64,000 bases of DNA from Pleionea litopenaei (GCF_031198435.1 NZ_CP133548.1:2762001-2826000), one strand, 5' to 3'. Shown: positions 9,580 through 23,462, counted from the stretch's first letter. Notes: generated by a model not told the origin, from the sequence alone. Numbers and translations: made by a program.

Positions 9580-10809
9580 ATGGTTCGGAAACTCTTCCGC
9601 CTCACTTTATTATTGGCTATTTTTCTAGCGGCTGTGGCGTTTTATGGATGGTCTCATTTAGGTCGTATTCTCGACCAGTTCAATAAAGAAATGCCCAATG
9701 GATATAGCCTTTTGTACAGCGACCATTACCTTGACTTAGACGGCCGGCTGATTTTGCTCAACCCTAGTTTAACTCATGACTCTTACGGTGTAATTTTTAA
9801 AGCGACTCAATTAATTTACACCCCCCAAAAGGTAACCGATTACTTCGCATTGTCCGATAATATGATTACGGGCGATTTTCCGGAAACCGGACAGTTTGAT
9901 GTGGTCGACCTGACCATTCCTGTCAATCAACTCAGTAAAGCAGTTCCTGGTTCTTTCGATAACTATTTTGGCAAAATTGTTGCTCAAGGATGCTCAACTG
10001 TCGAAAGTTTTACGTTAAAAGATTTAGTAAAAATGGGTTATTCAAAAATTCATGGGAAGTTTAATGTTGATTACCAATACAATGGGTTAGCGGCAAACTT
10101 GAAGTTAAATACCAGCCTACAGTTAAAGGAGTTTTCTTCTTTCGAATGGCAAATAGAACTTAATGATGTGAAAGCAAATTCTGATCGTCTACCTTACATA
10201 GAATATGGTCAGTGGGTTTTGTACAACCTAGATGTGCTAAAAGCTCGAAATAAATATTGCGCAAATCTTAATAACCAGTCCATTGAAGAGTTTAAACAAG
10301 CTCACTTTGATAGCGCTATGAACTTTTTAAGCGACAGTGGTATTCAACCCTCTGAACGACTTCAATCTCAGTACTCACAGTTTAATCAAGATCCTGAAAA
10401 TGTCGCTCTAACTTTCAGCCCTAAAACCGGCATTCGAATTGTTAAGCTAGATGAAATGTCACCATCAGAGAAACTGGATTTACTTGGAATCAAGCTTAAT
10501 ATCAACGGCAGAGCTGTCGAGCCTATCGTTAAAGAAGTGGTTATAGAGTCTACCATCGAGCCTATAGAACCTGAATTATCTGAAGAAGAAAAACGAAGAA
10601 TCGCGAATACGATCATTCGACCAAACGTTTCTCAACTTAAATCGTTAATTGGTAAATTGATCATGCTAGAAGATGAGAACGGTAAGTGGTATGAAGGTAA
10701 AATAACTTCGGTAACATCAAGTTTGGTACGATTTGAAATAAGAAGCTCAGGTGGTAAAGCTGAAATTAGGTTTTCTCCTAAACAAATAAAAGAAACATTA
10801 AAGCTTTAA
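9580..10809 (+). CDS. Membrane-anchored protein of unknown function with C-terminal barrel-like domain
   Basis: I do not recognise this 409-residue protein. Residues 4-24 (LFRLTLLLAIFLAAVAFYGW) form a signal anchor or signal peptide, so the bulk is probably periplasmic. The middle is soluble with mixed structure and two Cys (QGCS near 146 and KYC near 226). An acidic segment around 325-345 (EPIEPELSEEEKRR) links to a C-terminal 65-residue unit, LIGKLIMLEDENGKWYEGKI onward, which alternates short strands like a Tudor/SH3-type barrel; that is inference. It reads opposite to its neighbours, shares the 140-base upstream gap with mnmG (a TATAAAAT -10-like box near 9529), and converges on mnmE with a 2-base gap. 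Confidence 0.75.
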   Translation: MVRKLFRLTLLLAIFLAAVAFYGWSHLGRILDQFNKEMPNGYSLLYSDHYLDLDGRLILLNPSLTHDSYGVIFKATQLIYTPQKVTDYFALSDNMITGDFPETGQFDVVDLTIPVNQLSKAVPGSFDNYFGKIVAQGCSTVESFTLKDLVKMGYSKIHGKFNVDYQYNGLAANLKLNTSLQLKEFSSFEWQIELNDVKANSDRLPYIEYGQWVLYNLDVLKARNKYCANLNNQSIEEFKQAHFDSAMNFLSDSGIQPSERLQSQYSQFNQDPENVALTFSPKTGIRIVKLDEMSPSEKLDLLGIKLNINGRAVEPIVKEVVIESTIEPIEPELSEEEKRRIANTIIRPNVSQLKSLIGKLIMLEDENGKWYEGKITSVTSSLVRFEIRSSGGKAEIRFSPKQIKETLKL

Positions 10810-10811
10810 TT

Positions 10812-12176
10812 TTACTTACCAATACAGAAACTCGAAAATATTCTGCCTAGTAGATCATCGGCGCTGAATTCGCCGGTGATCTCTGATAATGCTTGTTGCG
10901 CCAACCGTAACTCTTCTGCGACTAACTCTCCCGCATTAAACTCTAAAAGTTGTGTCGTCGCGTTCGCTAAGTTGCTCGAAGCTTTTTCTATTGCTGTAAT
11001 GTGTCGGCGTCTTGCTATGAAAACACCTTCATTATTTGACTGAAAACCCATACAGCTTTTTAGATGCTGCTTCAGCAGATCGACACCGATCCCTAACTTC
11101 GCACTTAATGTAATTGTGGGGTACTCTAACTCTGAGAACGCAGGGTCTTTTTTTACTAGATCACATTTGTTCTGCAAAACGGTAATGGGAGGTAATTGCT
11201 CAACATTTTTCACTAAGTCGCTTAGCACTTCTTTAATTAAACTATTTAAGTCCTCTTCTTGGCTATCGACAACCAATAATAATCTATCGGCCTCAGAAAT
11301 TTCATTCCAAGCCCTCTGAATACCAATTTTCTCTACCTGATCGTTAGATTCTCGCAACCCCGCAGTATCAATAATATGAATTGGCATTCCATCAATTTGA
11401 ACATGCTCTTTGAGTACATCGCGAGTCGTTCCTGGAATATCAGTGACTATTGCACTTTCTTTACCAGCTAACGCATTGAGTAAACTTGATTTACCTGCAT
11501 TTGGTCGACCAGCTAGTACAACATTCATTCCATCTCTAAGTATCGCTCCTTGTTGCGCCTCAGATAAAAGACTATCGATAGATTCTGTTATGTCTGACAA
11601 TTGCTGCTGCACTCGGCCATCAGAGAGAAAGTCAATTTCTTCTTCCGGAAAGTCTATGGCAGCTTCAACATAAAGACGCAACTGAATAAGTTCTTCGACC
11701 AAAGACGTCACTTTTAAAGAAAATTCACCTTGCAAACTTTTAATAGCGCTCTTCGCTGCCATTTCAGACGATGCATCAATCAAATCGGCAATAGCTTCAG
11801 CCTGAGCCAGATCAATTTTGTCATTTAAAAAAGCGCGTTCAGAAAACTCACCAGGGTTGGCAATTCTTGCACCTAACTCTAACGTTCTACGAATTAACAT
11901 ATCTAATACCACAGGTCCGCCATGTCCCTGCAGCTCAATGACATCTTCGCCGGTAAATGAGTTAGGTGATGGGAAGAACAACGCAATTCCTTGGTCAAGG
12001 ATCGTTTCTTGATCTAGATGAAAGTCGGTGTAGTGAGCGTGTCGCGGTTTTAATTCGTGCAGCGTTATTGCTTGAGCAATCTTGTTGGCATCAGGACCCG
12101 ATAGACGGATGATACCCACACCACCTCGACCAGGTGGTGTGGCTAATGCAACTATCGTGTCAGATGGCTTTTGCAT
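10812..12176 (-). CDS. mnmE: tRNA modification GTPase MnmE (TrmE)
   Basis: GTPase partner of MnmG in wobble-uridine modification. The N-terminal formyl-THF-binding dimerisation domain opens [20 protein letters not shown]. The G domain (about 215-375) shows [14 protein letters not shown] (P-loop), DIPGTTRD (G2), DTAGLRE (G3) and NKCD (G4). The helical domain closes with [13 protein letters not shown], the conserved C-terminal catalytic Cys motif. At 454 residues it is normal. It follows yidC by three bases, so the run rpmH-rnpA-yidD-yidC-mnmE is one transcriptional unit by spacing. Confidence 0.97.
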   Translation of the reverse strand: MQKPSDTIVALATPPGRGGVGIIRLSGPDANKIAQAITLHELKPRHAHYTDFHLDQETILDQGIALFFPSPNSFTGEDVIELQGHGGPVVLDMLIRRTLELGARIANPGEFSERAFLNDKIDLAQAEAIADLIDASSEMAAKSAIKSLQGEFSLKVTSLVEELIQLRLYVEAAIDFPEEEIDFLSDGRVQQQLSDITESIDSLLSEAQQGAILRDGMNVVLAGRPNAGKSSLLNALAGKESAIVTDIPGTTRDVLKEHVQIDGMPIHIIDTAGLRESNDQVEKIGIQRAWNEISEADRLLLVVDSQEEDLNSLIKEVLSDLVKNVEQLPPITVLQNKCDLVKKDPAFSELEYPTITLSAKLGIGVDLLKQHLKSCMGFQSNNEGVFIARRRHITAIEKASSNLANATTQLLEFNAGELVAEELRLAQQALSEITGEFSADDLLGRIFSSFCIGK

Positions 12177-12179
12177 GTT

Positions 12180-13841
12180 TTATTTTTTTTTGTTTGCGTA
12201 CTCTTTTTCGATCTTATTGGTTATGTAAAGCTGCTGAGTAATAGACAGTACGTTATTTACTAACCAATAGAGGACCAATCCAGAAGGGAAGAATGCCATA
12301 AAGGCAGTCATCATAATTGGCAAAAACTGCATTATCTTTTGTTGCATTGGATCCATGGTTGCAGCTGTGGGTTGTAGCTTTTGCATTCCCCACATAGATA
12401 TCCCCATAAGTACTGGAAGAATAAATAGAGGATCTTTCGCTGATAAATCATGAATCCAAAAGATAAGCGGAGCATGTCGAATTTCATAACTCTCCATTAA
12501 TACCCAGTAAAGCGCTAAAAAGACCGGCATTTGTATCAGCAAAGGAAGACAGCCACCCATTGGGTTTACTTTTTCTTTCTTATACATTTCCATCATGGCC
12601 ATTGACATTTTTTGTCGGTCATCACCAAACCGTTCTTTTAGCTGTTGAAGCTTCGGTTGTAGCATTCGCATTTTTGCAAACGAACGATACTGAGCATTGG
12701 CCAATGGGTAGAGACAAATTTTAACCGTAATCGTTACTAAAATTATGGCGAGACCCCAGTTAACGACAAAACCTTGGAAAGTCGTTAATAGCCAAAACAG
12801 AGGCTGACCGATCCACCATAAGAATGAGTAATCGACCGTCAAATCGAGACCGTCGGCTAGTTGCTCCAGCGACTCTTGATCTTTAGGGCCTAGGTATAAA
12901 GTACTGGTCATTTCTTTTTCAGCTTGAGCGCCGACATTTACCCACTGTTGGATGACTCGGATAATAGATACTTCACCTTGGTTAAGAACGATGGTTGATA
13001 TTTCATTAACGCTTTCTTGGTCAGGAACCCAAGCAGCGACAAAATAATGCTGTAGGTAAGCAATCCAACCACCTTTAGTGCTCACGTTTAGATCTTTTTC
13101 ATCCATGTCATCAAACTCGTATTTTTCATAACGAGATTCACTGGTTGAATAGGCCGCGCCTGTATAAGCTTGTAAACCAAAACCACTATTGCTTTCGGTA
13201 TTTACAAATCGATCACGATTAAATTGATTGAACACTTTGAAGTTCAAAGCATTGTCTGTTTTATTGTTAACGCGATAAGTAACTTTAACTTGATAGGTAT
13301 GCTCAATTAATTCGAATATTTTATAAAACTCAACACCCGAGTCATTCACCCATTTTAAAGTCACCTTGTTCTGAGAACCGGCTTCAGTGTTCGGAACAAC
13401 TTGGTAAGTTGCGCGTTGCGCCGTCGCGTCGGGTGCACCATTACCTAAAAGACCACTTTTAGCGACGAAGTTTCGACCGTTAGAATTGGATAAAAGAACC
13501 ACTTTGGGTTCAGGTTGATTAAGCTTTTGATTAAATTTTAATAATTTAGCTTCAACTACATCACCACCTAGCGTGTCGATTTTGATTTCGACAGAATCAT
13601 TGTGTAATGAAACATAACTTTGCTCTGCTGTAGTGCTTGTTGTTTTATTATTAGTGACAACTGGAATATCACCGTCTGATTTAATTTCTGAAGGCTCAGC
13701 GGGTGGTAAGTCAGATTGAATGACTGGATTAGGTGTTTTTAATGCTTGTTGAGGTGCGTTTTCTTCCTGCCACGTTTGATACAATAAAAAGGTTATAAAA
13801 CCCAACGCAAGTAACAAAAAGCCGCGTGATGATTCCAACAT
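12180..13841 (-). CDS. yidC: Membrane protein insertase YidC
   Basis: Inner-membrane insertase/chaperone acting alone or with SecYEG. The N-terminal anchor (GFLLLALGFITFLLYQTW) is followed by a large periplasmic beta-supersandwich domain (about 70-340). Then come the five-helix Oxa1 core, with FLWWIGQPLFWLLTTFQGFV, the cytoplasmic hairpin KMRMLQPKLQQLKERFGDD and NPMGGCLPLLIQMPVFLALY. It ends in a Lys-rich tail. At 553 residues it is full length. It lies eight bases after yidD. Confidence 0.97.
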   Translation of the reverse strand: MLESSRGFLLLALGFITFLLYQTWQEENAPQQALKTPNPVIQSDLPPAEPSEIKSDGDIPVVTNNKTTSTTAEQSYVSLHNDSVEIKIDTLGGDVVEAKLLKFNQKLNQPEPKVVLLSNSNGRNFVAKSGLLGNGAPDATAQRATYQVVPNTEAGSQNKVTLKWVNDSGVEFYKIFELIEHTYQVKVTYRVNNKTDNALNFKVFNQFNRDRFVNTESNSGFGLQAYTGAAYSTSESRYEKYEFDDMDEKDLNVSTKGGWIAYLQHYFVAAWVPDQESVNEISTIVLNQGEVSIIRVIQQWVNVGAQAEKEMTSTLYLGPKDQESLEQLADGLDLTVDYSFLWWIGQPLFWLLTTFQGFVVNWGLAIILVTITVKICLYPLANAQYRSFAKMRMLQPKLQQLKERFGDDRQKMSMAMMEMYKKEKVNPMGGCLPLLIQMPVFLALYWVLMESYEIRHAPLIFWIHDLSAKDPLFILPVLMGISMWGMQKLQPTAATMDPMQQKIMQFLPIMMTAFMAFFPSGLVLYWLVNNVLSITQQLYITNKIEKEYANKKK

Positions 13842-13849
13842 AATGTTCT

Positions 13850-14104
13850 CTACTTTTTAATATTTTCTGTATTAGCTTTAAACCAGCTGAACTGTTCGGG
13901 CAACGGATCTTCCCCACCATCGTGCAATGGGTGACACTTAGCAATTCTTTTAGTAGTTAACCAGAGCCCTTTTATTACACCAAATCGCTCAATCGCCTGA
14001 ATAGAGTAACTCGAGCAAGTTGGTTGAAAGCGGCAATTATTGCCTAAAAGCGGGCTGACTGCCACCTGATAACCACGAATAATTAAAATCGCTATCTGGC
14101 GCAC
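13850..14104 (-). CDS. yidD: Membrane protein insertion efficiency factor YidD
   Basis: Small peripheral membrane protein that assists YidC-dependent insertion. At 84 residues it has the family motifs [20 protein letters not shown] (including the CRFxPTCSxY signature) and [14 protein letters not shown]. Its start lies inside the end of rnpA (13-base overlap), the usual arrangement, which suggests translational coupling. Confidence 0.96.
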   Translation of the reverse strand: MRQIAILIIRGYQVAVSPLLGNNCRFQPTCSSYSIQAIERFGVIKGLWLTTKRIAKCHPLHDGGEDPLPEQFSWFKANTENIKK

Positions 14105-14466
14105 TTCTTAGCAACCTGTTTCCATATGTGCTGAATAGCCGACTGAATTTTAGCATTATCAAGTTGATTAATGTCACGCCTCACCATGAATACTAAATCA
14201 ATGTTCGGTAATTGATGCTGCTGTTGACGGAAACACTCTCTAATTAAGCGCTTAATTCGATTTCGGTCGACAGCTAACCTCACTTGCTTTTTAGCTATCG
14301 CAAGTCCTAGACGAGGGTGATTTTGAAGATTTGATCTAAAGAGCACTGTGAAGGCTCTATTGCCAACTCTGGTTGGTTGGTCGAATACTTGAGAAAAATC
14401 GCTTTTAGAAAGGAGCCGAAGCTCTCGTGCAAAGCTAAATGAGTCAGTTAAAGACTCCACTATCAT
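14092..14466 (-). CDS. rnpA: Ribonuclease P protein component RnpA
   Basis: Protein subunit of RNase P, which trims the 5' leader of pre-tRNAs. The signature [14 protein letters not shown] (RNR motif) lies near residue 69, with the basic fold FTVLFRSN...[16 protein letters not shown] before it. At 124 residues it is within the normal range. It sits between rpmH and yidD as in most bacteria. Confidence 0.96.
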   Translation of the reverse strand: MIVESLTDSFSFARELRLLSKSDFSQVFDQPTRVGNRAFTVLFRSNLQNHPRLGLAIAKKQVRLAVDRNRIKRLIRECFRQQQHQLPNIDLVFMVRRDINQLDNAKIQSAIQHIWKQVAKKCAR

Positions 14467-14502
14467 TCACACGAAAGCATTCGAATAATCGTTTACGCTA
14501 TC

Positions 14503-14637
14503 TTAAGCACTAAGTACTTTACGACCTTTAGCGCGGCGACGAGCAAGAACTGCGCGGCCATTCTTAGTTGCCATACGAGCACGGAAACCATGAGTGCGCT
14601 TGCGCTTCAGATTGCTTGGTTGAAATGTACGTTTCAT
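14503..14637 (-). CDS. rpmH: 50S ribosomal protein L34
   Basis: A 44-residue protein beginning [20 protein letters not shown] and ending [12 protein letters not shown], which is unmistakable L34. It is first gene of the leftward operon that borders the origin. Conserved position next to oriC and rnpA. Confidence 0.98.
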   Translation of the reverse strand: MKRTFQPSNLKRKRTHGFRARMATKNGRAVLARRRAKGRKVLSA

Positions 14638-14856
14638 AGTTAATAACCTGCGAAAATCAAAGCCAATGGTTGATCCCTAATGGGAAGGGGGCGAAATTCT
14701 AAACGATGCTGAACAGCAGATCAATTGCTTTTTCGCTTAAAAATAAAGCAATTACCCGACTGTGAGATTATTTTATGTTCTACCAATGACTCAAACCACT
14801 ATATAAGAGAAAATTTTAAATTAGGGCCACTAGATATAGTAATTAGTGATTTTTGC

Positions 14857-14865
14857 TGTGGAAAA
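14857..14865 (-). promoter_or_regulatory. DnaA box (TTTTCCACA)
   Basis: Matches the degenerate DnaA-binding consensus TTWTNCACA on the minus strand, within the predicted origin. Confidence 0.6.
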
Positions 14866-15046
14866 AATTATGTGATCAAATCTTTACAAACATAAAAATT
14901 AATTAAGTTTTCTAGTATTTTACCGTTTCTAATTCAAAACATTAAAACAACTAATCTACAATTAATCCACAACCCTCCTATTTATATTATTTAATAATAA
15001 TAAATAAAAAGATCTAATAAGATCTATTATTAGGGTTTTAGATATC

Positions 15047-15055
15047 TGTGGATAA
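15047..15055 (-). promoter_or_regulatory. DnaA box, exact consensus TTATCCACA
   Basis: Perfect high-affinity DnaA box on the minus strand, about 15 bases to the right of the 13-mer-like GATCTATTATTAG. It is the best single DnaA site in the window. Confidence 0.85.
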
Positions 15056-15303
15056 CTAACTAAAAGCTATATTAGACAATAAGTTACAGTAATAATAAGT
15101 CTGTATTTTACTTGTCGTTAACCAAGGTATAACAGGGGTATTAAACTTTGATAACTATTGTCTTTTTGATCTTCTAACAATTATCAACAGAAAATCACTA
15201 GTCTTTTTCAACAAAATCGTGCAAATATCCACTACCAACTTAAATTAACAAATAAAAGCGAAAACTCAGCTATACATACCTAGTTTAATTTTTATAATTA
15301 AAT

Positions 15304-15312
15304 TGTGGAAAA
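15304..15312 (-). promoter_or_regulatory. DnaA box (TTTTCCACA) upstream of dnaA
   Basis: Consensus-class site about 75 bases before the dnaA start, where DnaA autoregulation would be expected. The role in autoregulation is inferred from position. Confidence 0.55.
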
Positions 15313-15386
15313 TTATGGATCTTTAACACAACAGTGATCTACACTAGTCAGCCGTCTAAAAATAATAACATTTGAGGTTTGAACTT

Positions 15387-16769
15387 TTGGGTAATCCGCA
15401 CTGGCAAGAATGTGCATCTCGTTTAAAGGAAGAATTAGCGCCAACGCAGTTCAATACTTGGATCCGTCCGTTAAAAATTGTTGAAGATGAACAAACGATT
15501 ATCGTAAGTGCACCTAATAGATTTGTATTAGACTGGTTTAAAGAAAATTATCTCAATAAAATCAACAACATACTAAACAGCCTTTCTGAGAATAAAGGTA
15601 AAAACGTTGTTTTAAAGATTGTCACTTCAGGCTCGGTAAGTACAACACCAGTAGTGGACTCTTCGCACCAAAAGACACCGCCCGTAAAAGCTCAGTCGAA
15701 GAAAATCAAAGAATCATCAAAAGATTCCGGAAAAATAGAAATAGCTCATAAATCTAACTTAAATAGAGAATTTAGTTTTGAGAAGTTTGTTGAGGGGAAG
15801 TCTAATCAGCTAGCGACAGCAGCCGCTAAGCAAGTCTCCGAAAACCCAGGCACCGCTTACAACCCACTTTTTATCTATGGCGGAGTAGGTTTGGGTAAGA
15901 CGCATTTAATGCACGCAGTGGGTAATATCATTCTCGATAACAAGCCAAATGGTAAAGTGATATATCTGCATTCCGAACGTTTTGTAGCAGACATGGTTAA
16001 AGCTTTACAGACCAATACGATTGATGAATTTAAGCGTTACTATCGCTCAGTAGATGCATTACTAATTGACGATATTCAATTTTTTGCAAACAAGGAACGA
16101 TCACAAGAAGAGTTCTTCCATACATTTAATGCGCTTTTAGAAGGAAATCAGCAAGTCATTTTAACTTGTGACAGATATCCAAAAGAAATTGATGGTGTAG
16201 AAGAACGCTTAAAATCAAGGTTTGGATGGGGACTAACTGTTTCAATCGAACCACCTGAGTTAGAAACTCGGGTGGCTATTTTGATTTCAAAAGCCGAAGC
16301 AATTGGTGTGAAACTGCCCAATGAAGTTGCGTTTTTTATTGCTAAAAGAATTCGCTCGAATGTTCGAGAGTTAGAAGGTGCATTAAAGAGGGTCGTCGCG
16401 AACGCTCAGTTCACTGGCAAACCCATAACCATTGAGTTCGTCAAAGAGGCATTGCGAGATTTAATCGCGGCTCAAGATAAGCAAATCAGTATTGAAAATA
16501 TTCAGAAAACTGTAGCGGAATACTATAAAATCAAGGTAGCTGATTTGTTATCAAAAAGACGCAGCCGGTCGGTTGCTCGTCCACGTCAGGTAGCAATGAG
16601 TTTAGCAAAAGAGTTAACCAACCGAAGTTTACCAGAGATAGGCGATGCCTTCGGTGGAAAGGACCATACGACTGTGTTGCATGCCTGTCGTAAAATTAAA
16701 GAATTAAAAGACGAAAATTTGGATATTCAAGAAGATTACACCAATCTTCTTAGAACGCTAACAAATTGA
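15387..16769 (+). CDS. dnaA: Chromosomal replication initiator DnaA
   Basis: AAA+ initiator that binds DnaA boxes and opens the origin. Domain I (about 1-80) interacts with other factors, with [20 protein letters not shown] at its start. A variable linker follows. The AAA+ core (about 125-340) has [17 protein letters not shown] (Walker A) and [10 protein letters not shown] (Walker B). Domain IV has the DnaA signature [19 protein letters not shown]. The frame is open back to a TTG at 15372, but GAGG lies nine bases before the TTG at 15387, giving MGNPHWQEC and a length of 460 residues, so that start is preferred. A non-ATG start is chosen because no ATG or GTG fits. dnaN follows 15 bases later. 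Confidence 0.96.
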   Translation: MGNPHWQECASRLKEELAPTQFNTWIRPLKIVEDEQTIIVSAPNRFVLDWFKENYLNKINNILNSLSENKGKNVVLKIVTSGSVSTTPVVDSSHQKTPPVKAQSKKIKESSKDSGKIEIAHKSNLNREFSFEKFVEGKSNQLATAAAKQVSENPGTAYNPLFIYGGVGLGKTHLMHAVGNIILDNKPNGKVIYLHSERFVADMVKALQTNTIDEFKRYYRSVDALLIDDIQFFANKERSQEEFFHTFNALLEGNQQVILTCDRYPKEIDGVEERLKSRFGWGLTVSIEPPELETRVAILISKAEAIGVKLPNEVAFFIAKRIRSNVRELEGALKRVVANAQFTGKPITIEFVKEALRDLIAAQDKQISIENIQKTVAEYYKIKVADLLSKRRSRSVARPRQVAMSLAKELTNRSLPEIGDAFGGKDHTTVLHACRKIKELKDENLDIQEDYTNLLRTLTN

Positions 16770-16784
16770 TTTATAAGGGTTTAT

Positions 16785-17891
16785 ATGAAACTTGCGTTGT
16801 CACAACAAGCATTGTTCGGACCGTTACAGTTAATCAGTGGAGCCGTAGAAAAGAGGCAAACATTGCCTGTGTTAGCTAATGTTTTGCTTCAAGTAGAAGA
16901 CGGTAATCTTTCAATTACCGGTACTGATTTAGAAGTAGAAATGATGGCGCATATCCCATTAAGCGGGGAATACGAGCCGGGTGAAGTGACGGTACCCGCG
17001 AAAAAGTTAGTAGATATCGTTAAAAGTTTAAATAGCGTAGACAATATTCGACTGGAGTTAGTTGAGAATAAGGTTAAGTTGATAACACCAAAGAGTCGGT
17101 TTACGTTATCAACTCTACCAGCGACAGAGTTTCCAAACCTAGAAGAATCTCTTGGTTTAATAGACATCAAACTAGACGTTAATGAGTTAAGAGGGGTGAT
17201 TGGTAGCACCCAGTTTGCAATGGCGCAGCAAGATGTACGCTATTACTTAAATGGGATGCTGTTTGACTTTAGTCCAGAGCAGAAATTGATTGCAGTGGCG
17301 ACTGATGGTCATCGACTAGCATTATCAAGCACACCGCTAGAAAGTAGCGTACAAGACCGTCAACAGGCAATTGTACCTAGAAAAGGCGTATTAGAGCTAA
17401 GTCGGTTCTTAGCCAGTGTTGATGAAGATATTCAGCTGTCTATCAGTGCAAATCATATTCGCGCTAGCAGTAATCACTTTTCATTTACTTCAAAGCTCGT
17501 TGACGGAAAATACCCCGATTATGAAAAAGTTCTTCCAAGAGGTGGTGATAAGTTAGTCGTAGCCAATAAGAATGCATTAAAGGAATCGCTTCAGAAAGCG
17601 TCTATTTTATGCAACGAAAAGTTCCGTGGAGTACGCTTTAATCTACAACCTGGGCTAGTACAGATTCACTCAAATAATCCAGAGCAGGAAGAAGCCGAAA
17701 TAGAGCTAGAGATAGATTACTCTGGACCAGAGTTGGAAATTGGATTTAACGTCAATTATATGTTGGATGTGTTAAATACAACGCAATCTGAGCAAGTTAA
17801 GTTAACCTTTTCAGACGCCAACAGCAGTTTGTTGGTAGAAGAGGTAGAAGGCTCATCCAGTGTTTACGTGATTATGCCTATGAGATTGTAA
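16785..17891 (+). CDS. dnaN: DNA polymerase III beta sliding clamp
   Basis: Processivity clamp; a dimer of three-domain subunits encircling DNA. Starts MKLALSQQALFGPLQLISGA and ends with the family C-terminus VYVIMPMRL. It has YYLNGMLFDF and VATDGHRLA in domain 2. Its 368 residues match the E. coli length of 366. It stands between dnaA and recF with short gaps, so it is part of the dnaA operon by spacing. Confidence 0.97.
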   Translation: MKLALSQQALFGPLQLISGAVEKRQTLPVLANVLLQVEDGNLSITGTDLEVEMMAHIPLSGEYEPGEVTVPAKKLVDIVKSLNSVDNIRLELVENKVKLITPKSRFTLSTLPATEFPNLEESLGLIDIKLDVNELRGVIGSTQFAMAQQDVRYYLNGMLFDFSPEQKLIAVATDGHRLALSSTPLESSVQDRQQAIVPRKGVLELSRFLASVDEDIQLSISANHIRASSNHFSFTSKLVDGKYPDYEKVLPRGGDKLVVANKNALKESLQKASILCNEKFRGVRFNLQPGLVQIHSNNPEQEEAEIELEIDYSGPELEIGFNVNYMLDVLNTTQSEQVKLTFSDANSSLLVEEVEGSSSVYVIMPMRL

Positions 17892-17898
17892 TCACTAA

Positions 17899-21442
<3,544 letters not shown>

Positions 21443-21737
21443 GTGATCGATAGCCTTTGTATGTGGGATCCTATGATGGCTCCCACATAACAAATTATTT
21501 GTTTAGAACTGAATAACTTAAACATTACTAATATAATAAAGTAAGTACTCACTTAATTTTCTCTCTATTTTTAAATATATCTTGCAACTAATCACCTATT
21601 AACTTAACCTGATCTACTGGCTTGAATTTAGTGGCTCGTAAAAATCTTAAGCGCTTGTGCGTCTAAAGTATTCGTTTGATCACATGAAATCTCAAGGAGT
21701 GCTAACAATATAAGGTTGTTAGTTAGATGGAATAGGA
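21443..21737. other. Intergenic region after gyrB
   Basis: About 295 bases that hold the gyrB stem-loop and then AT-rich sequence leading to the accessory block. No open frame of note and no recognisable RNA gene. Confidence 0.5.
21460..21489 (+). terminator. Stem-loop after gyrB
   Basis: Perfect nine-base-pair stem TATGTGGGA / TCCCACATA with a 12-base loop, 18 bases after the gyrB stop. The T run after it is poor, so it may act in 3' end stabilisation or rho-assisted termination. Confidence 0.55.
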
Positions 21738-23417
21738 TTGAATATATGGGATACAAAGAGAATGCGAGTTATAAGTGAAGACGAAAAGCAGATAATTGAG
21801 TCGATAAAAGAGCCAAAGTTAAAAACTAGTTTCTTCAAGCGAACGAAAAAGTCAGATGCCTTACCAGATAACATATTTAGGCTTCGAGAGCTTAAATCGC
21901 TCGGGTGCATAAAGTACATTGCAACCTATCTATTTCACTCAAATAAAAAAGTTAGAGAAATAGCTTCTCAGACACTGCATGAGTTATTTTTATCTGTTGA
22001 AGACAAAGATCTTAATTGGCTTGATGGCAATTTAAGAGGAGGTTATTACTTTCGTGCAGATTTTTCATCTTGCCGAGTATGGTATGAGTTGCAAGCTGGA
22101 ATTATCGATACTTTGGACTTTCCCAAGGAACAGCTAAGTTCTGTGCTCAGCATTCTTGCTTGTCATTCGAGTGGTTATGTCAGAGAAGCAGCAATAAAAC
22201 GCCTGGTAATTATCGACGTAAATGCTGCGATTAGAATGTTGTTTGTTCGGGTGAATGATTGGGTTAAACCAATAAGATTATCTACAACAAAGACGCTGAT
22301 AAAACTCATTGAGCAACAAGAAGAACAAAGTGTTGTTTGTCATCTTGAGTTATTGGAACAGTTGCGATTGCGTAGCAGACAAGACCACAAGGAGCTAATC
22401 TCAACGATCGAAAACCGCTTAAGCTCTCCAAAAGGACTTATCGCATTAATGCAGGCTGTTGAGAAAAGTCACTTTCGAGTTGCTAGATCAGCATTTTCTA
22501 TTGGAGCGCGTATTGCTGATGAAAAACAAGATTTATTAAAGCTAGGTCTTGTTAATAAAGATGCGGTTATTCGTTCATTGTCGCTTAGAGTCGCAGTTGA
22601 TTATTTGAATAAAGAGTCGCTCATTGAATATCTGATTGCATGCAGTCGAGACAAGCTTACCCTAATAAAAAAGAAAGCCATTTATAAATTACTGGAAATT
22701 GATTCAAAGCTTGCGCGAGAACCACTCATTGAATTTTTGCGTAGTGAAAATGATCAAGTTCGATATTTCGCTCGCTTTTATCTCAATAGAGAAGAAAGCT
22801 TTGATTTCGCTGAATTTTACAGAGGCGAACTAAACGAAACTAATATTTCCAAGCTAACCGGGTGCATTTTAGGATTGTCAGAAACTGGTGATGAAAATGA
22901 TTGTATTTTGTTAGAAAGATTTCAAACACATCATAACCCGAAAGTGAAAGGTGCAGTGGTTAAAGCCAGAGGCATGTTAGTTAAAGGAAGTCATCAATGG
23001 CTTATAGACAGACTCATAAATGGCAGTGTTGAAGAAGTTAAGGCTTCATGTGATGTCTTGCAGAAATTAAATGAATACGAAAATGAAGAGCTGGAAGCAC
23101 TACATGATGATTATTTTGATGGCGCAACAGGTCGAGCGATTCGTAGATTAGTCTTGAAACGAGATTATTGGCGATATATAGAGTTGTTATTAAGGGCCAT
23201 CGTAAAATCTGCTGACCGAGAATTCGAAGTATATGCATCTCAAATCAGTAGCTGGTTAAGTAAGTATGGATGGAAGCAATGGTATGTAAAACCGAAGGAT
23301 GGCGTGCTTCTTAGAATCATCAGGTTAATTGATACAATTGAAAGTACACGCGGCATAGATAAGAAACTACTTGAAATTAAAGCTCTCGCAAAAGATTTAG
23401 AATCGAGAGATTTATAA
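21738..23417 (+). CDS. HEAT-repeat-like helical protein, function unknown
   Basis: 559 residues, almost entirely helical, built of repeated helix pairs with the HEAT/PBS-lyase-like pattern of a turn followed by V-R-x-x-A. Examples are VREIASQTLHEL, VREAAIKRLVII, VIRSLSLRVAVDYL, VRYFARFYL, VKGAVVKARGML and VKASCDVLQKL. No signal peptide or membrane segment, so it is probably a cytosolic binding scaffold. The start is uncertain: TTG at 21738 (used here) or ATG at 21762, neither with a strong ribosome site. It opens the accessory block, whose last gene (24672-27454) also has HEAT-like repeats. The partner cannot be named from sequence. Confidence 0.75.
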   Translation: MNIWDTKRMRVISEDEKQIIESIKEPKLKTSFFKRTKKSDALPDNIFRLRELKSLGCIKYIATYLFHSNKKVREIASQTLHELFLSVEDKDLNWLDGNLRGGYYFRADFSSCRVWYELQAGIIDTLDFPKEQLSSVLSILACHSSGYVREAAIKRLVIIDVNAAIRMLFVRVNDWVKPIRLSTTKTLIKLIEQQEEQSVVCHLELLEQLRLRSRQDHKELISTIENRLSSPKGLIALMQAVEKSHFRVARSAFSIGARIADEKQDLLKLGLVNKDAVIRSLSLRVAVDYLNKESLIEYLIACSRDKLTLIKKKAIYKLLEIDSKLAREPLIEFLRSENDQVRYFARFYLNREESFDFAEFYRGELNETNISKLTGCILGLSETGDENDCILLERFQTHHNPKVKGAVVKARGMLVKGSHQWLIDRLINGSVEEVKASCDVLQKLNEYENEELEALHDDYFDGATGRAIRRLVLKRDYWRYIELLLRAIVKSADREFEVYASQISSWLSKYGWKQWYVKPKDGVLLRIIRLIDTIESTRGIDKKLLEIKALAKDLESRDL

Positions 23418-23462
23418 TAAATTTTAAAGGTCAATAATGATGTTAGTCCAATGTTTAAAAGG

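Larger units (their letters stand above)
14638..15386. other. Chromosomal replication origin region (oriC)
   Basis: About 750 AT-rich bases between rpmH and dnaA, the standard gammaproteobacterial origin position. Sites matching TTWTNCACA lie at 14857-14865 (-), 15047-15055 (-, exact TTATCCACA) and 15304-15312 (-). One-mismatch versions lie at 14963-14971, 15181-15189, 15205-15213 and 15322-15330 (all +). Eight GATC sites occur, including two at 15011 and 15021 ten bases apart. The second begins GATCTATTATTAG, which fits the E. coli 13-mer pattern GATCTnTTnTTTT over its first eleven positions and is a candidate unwinding element. The most AT-rich runs are 14880-15060 and 15240-15300. No coding frame is supported here. 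A GC-skew plot would confirm the origin. Confidence 0.85.

Noticed and set aside
16889-17209. 106-codon - frame across dnaN
   Set aside because: Antisense shadow of a housekeeping gene; no support.
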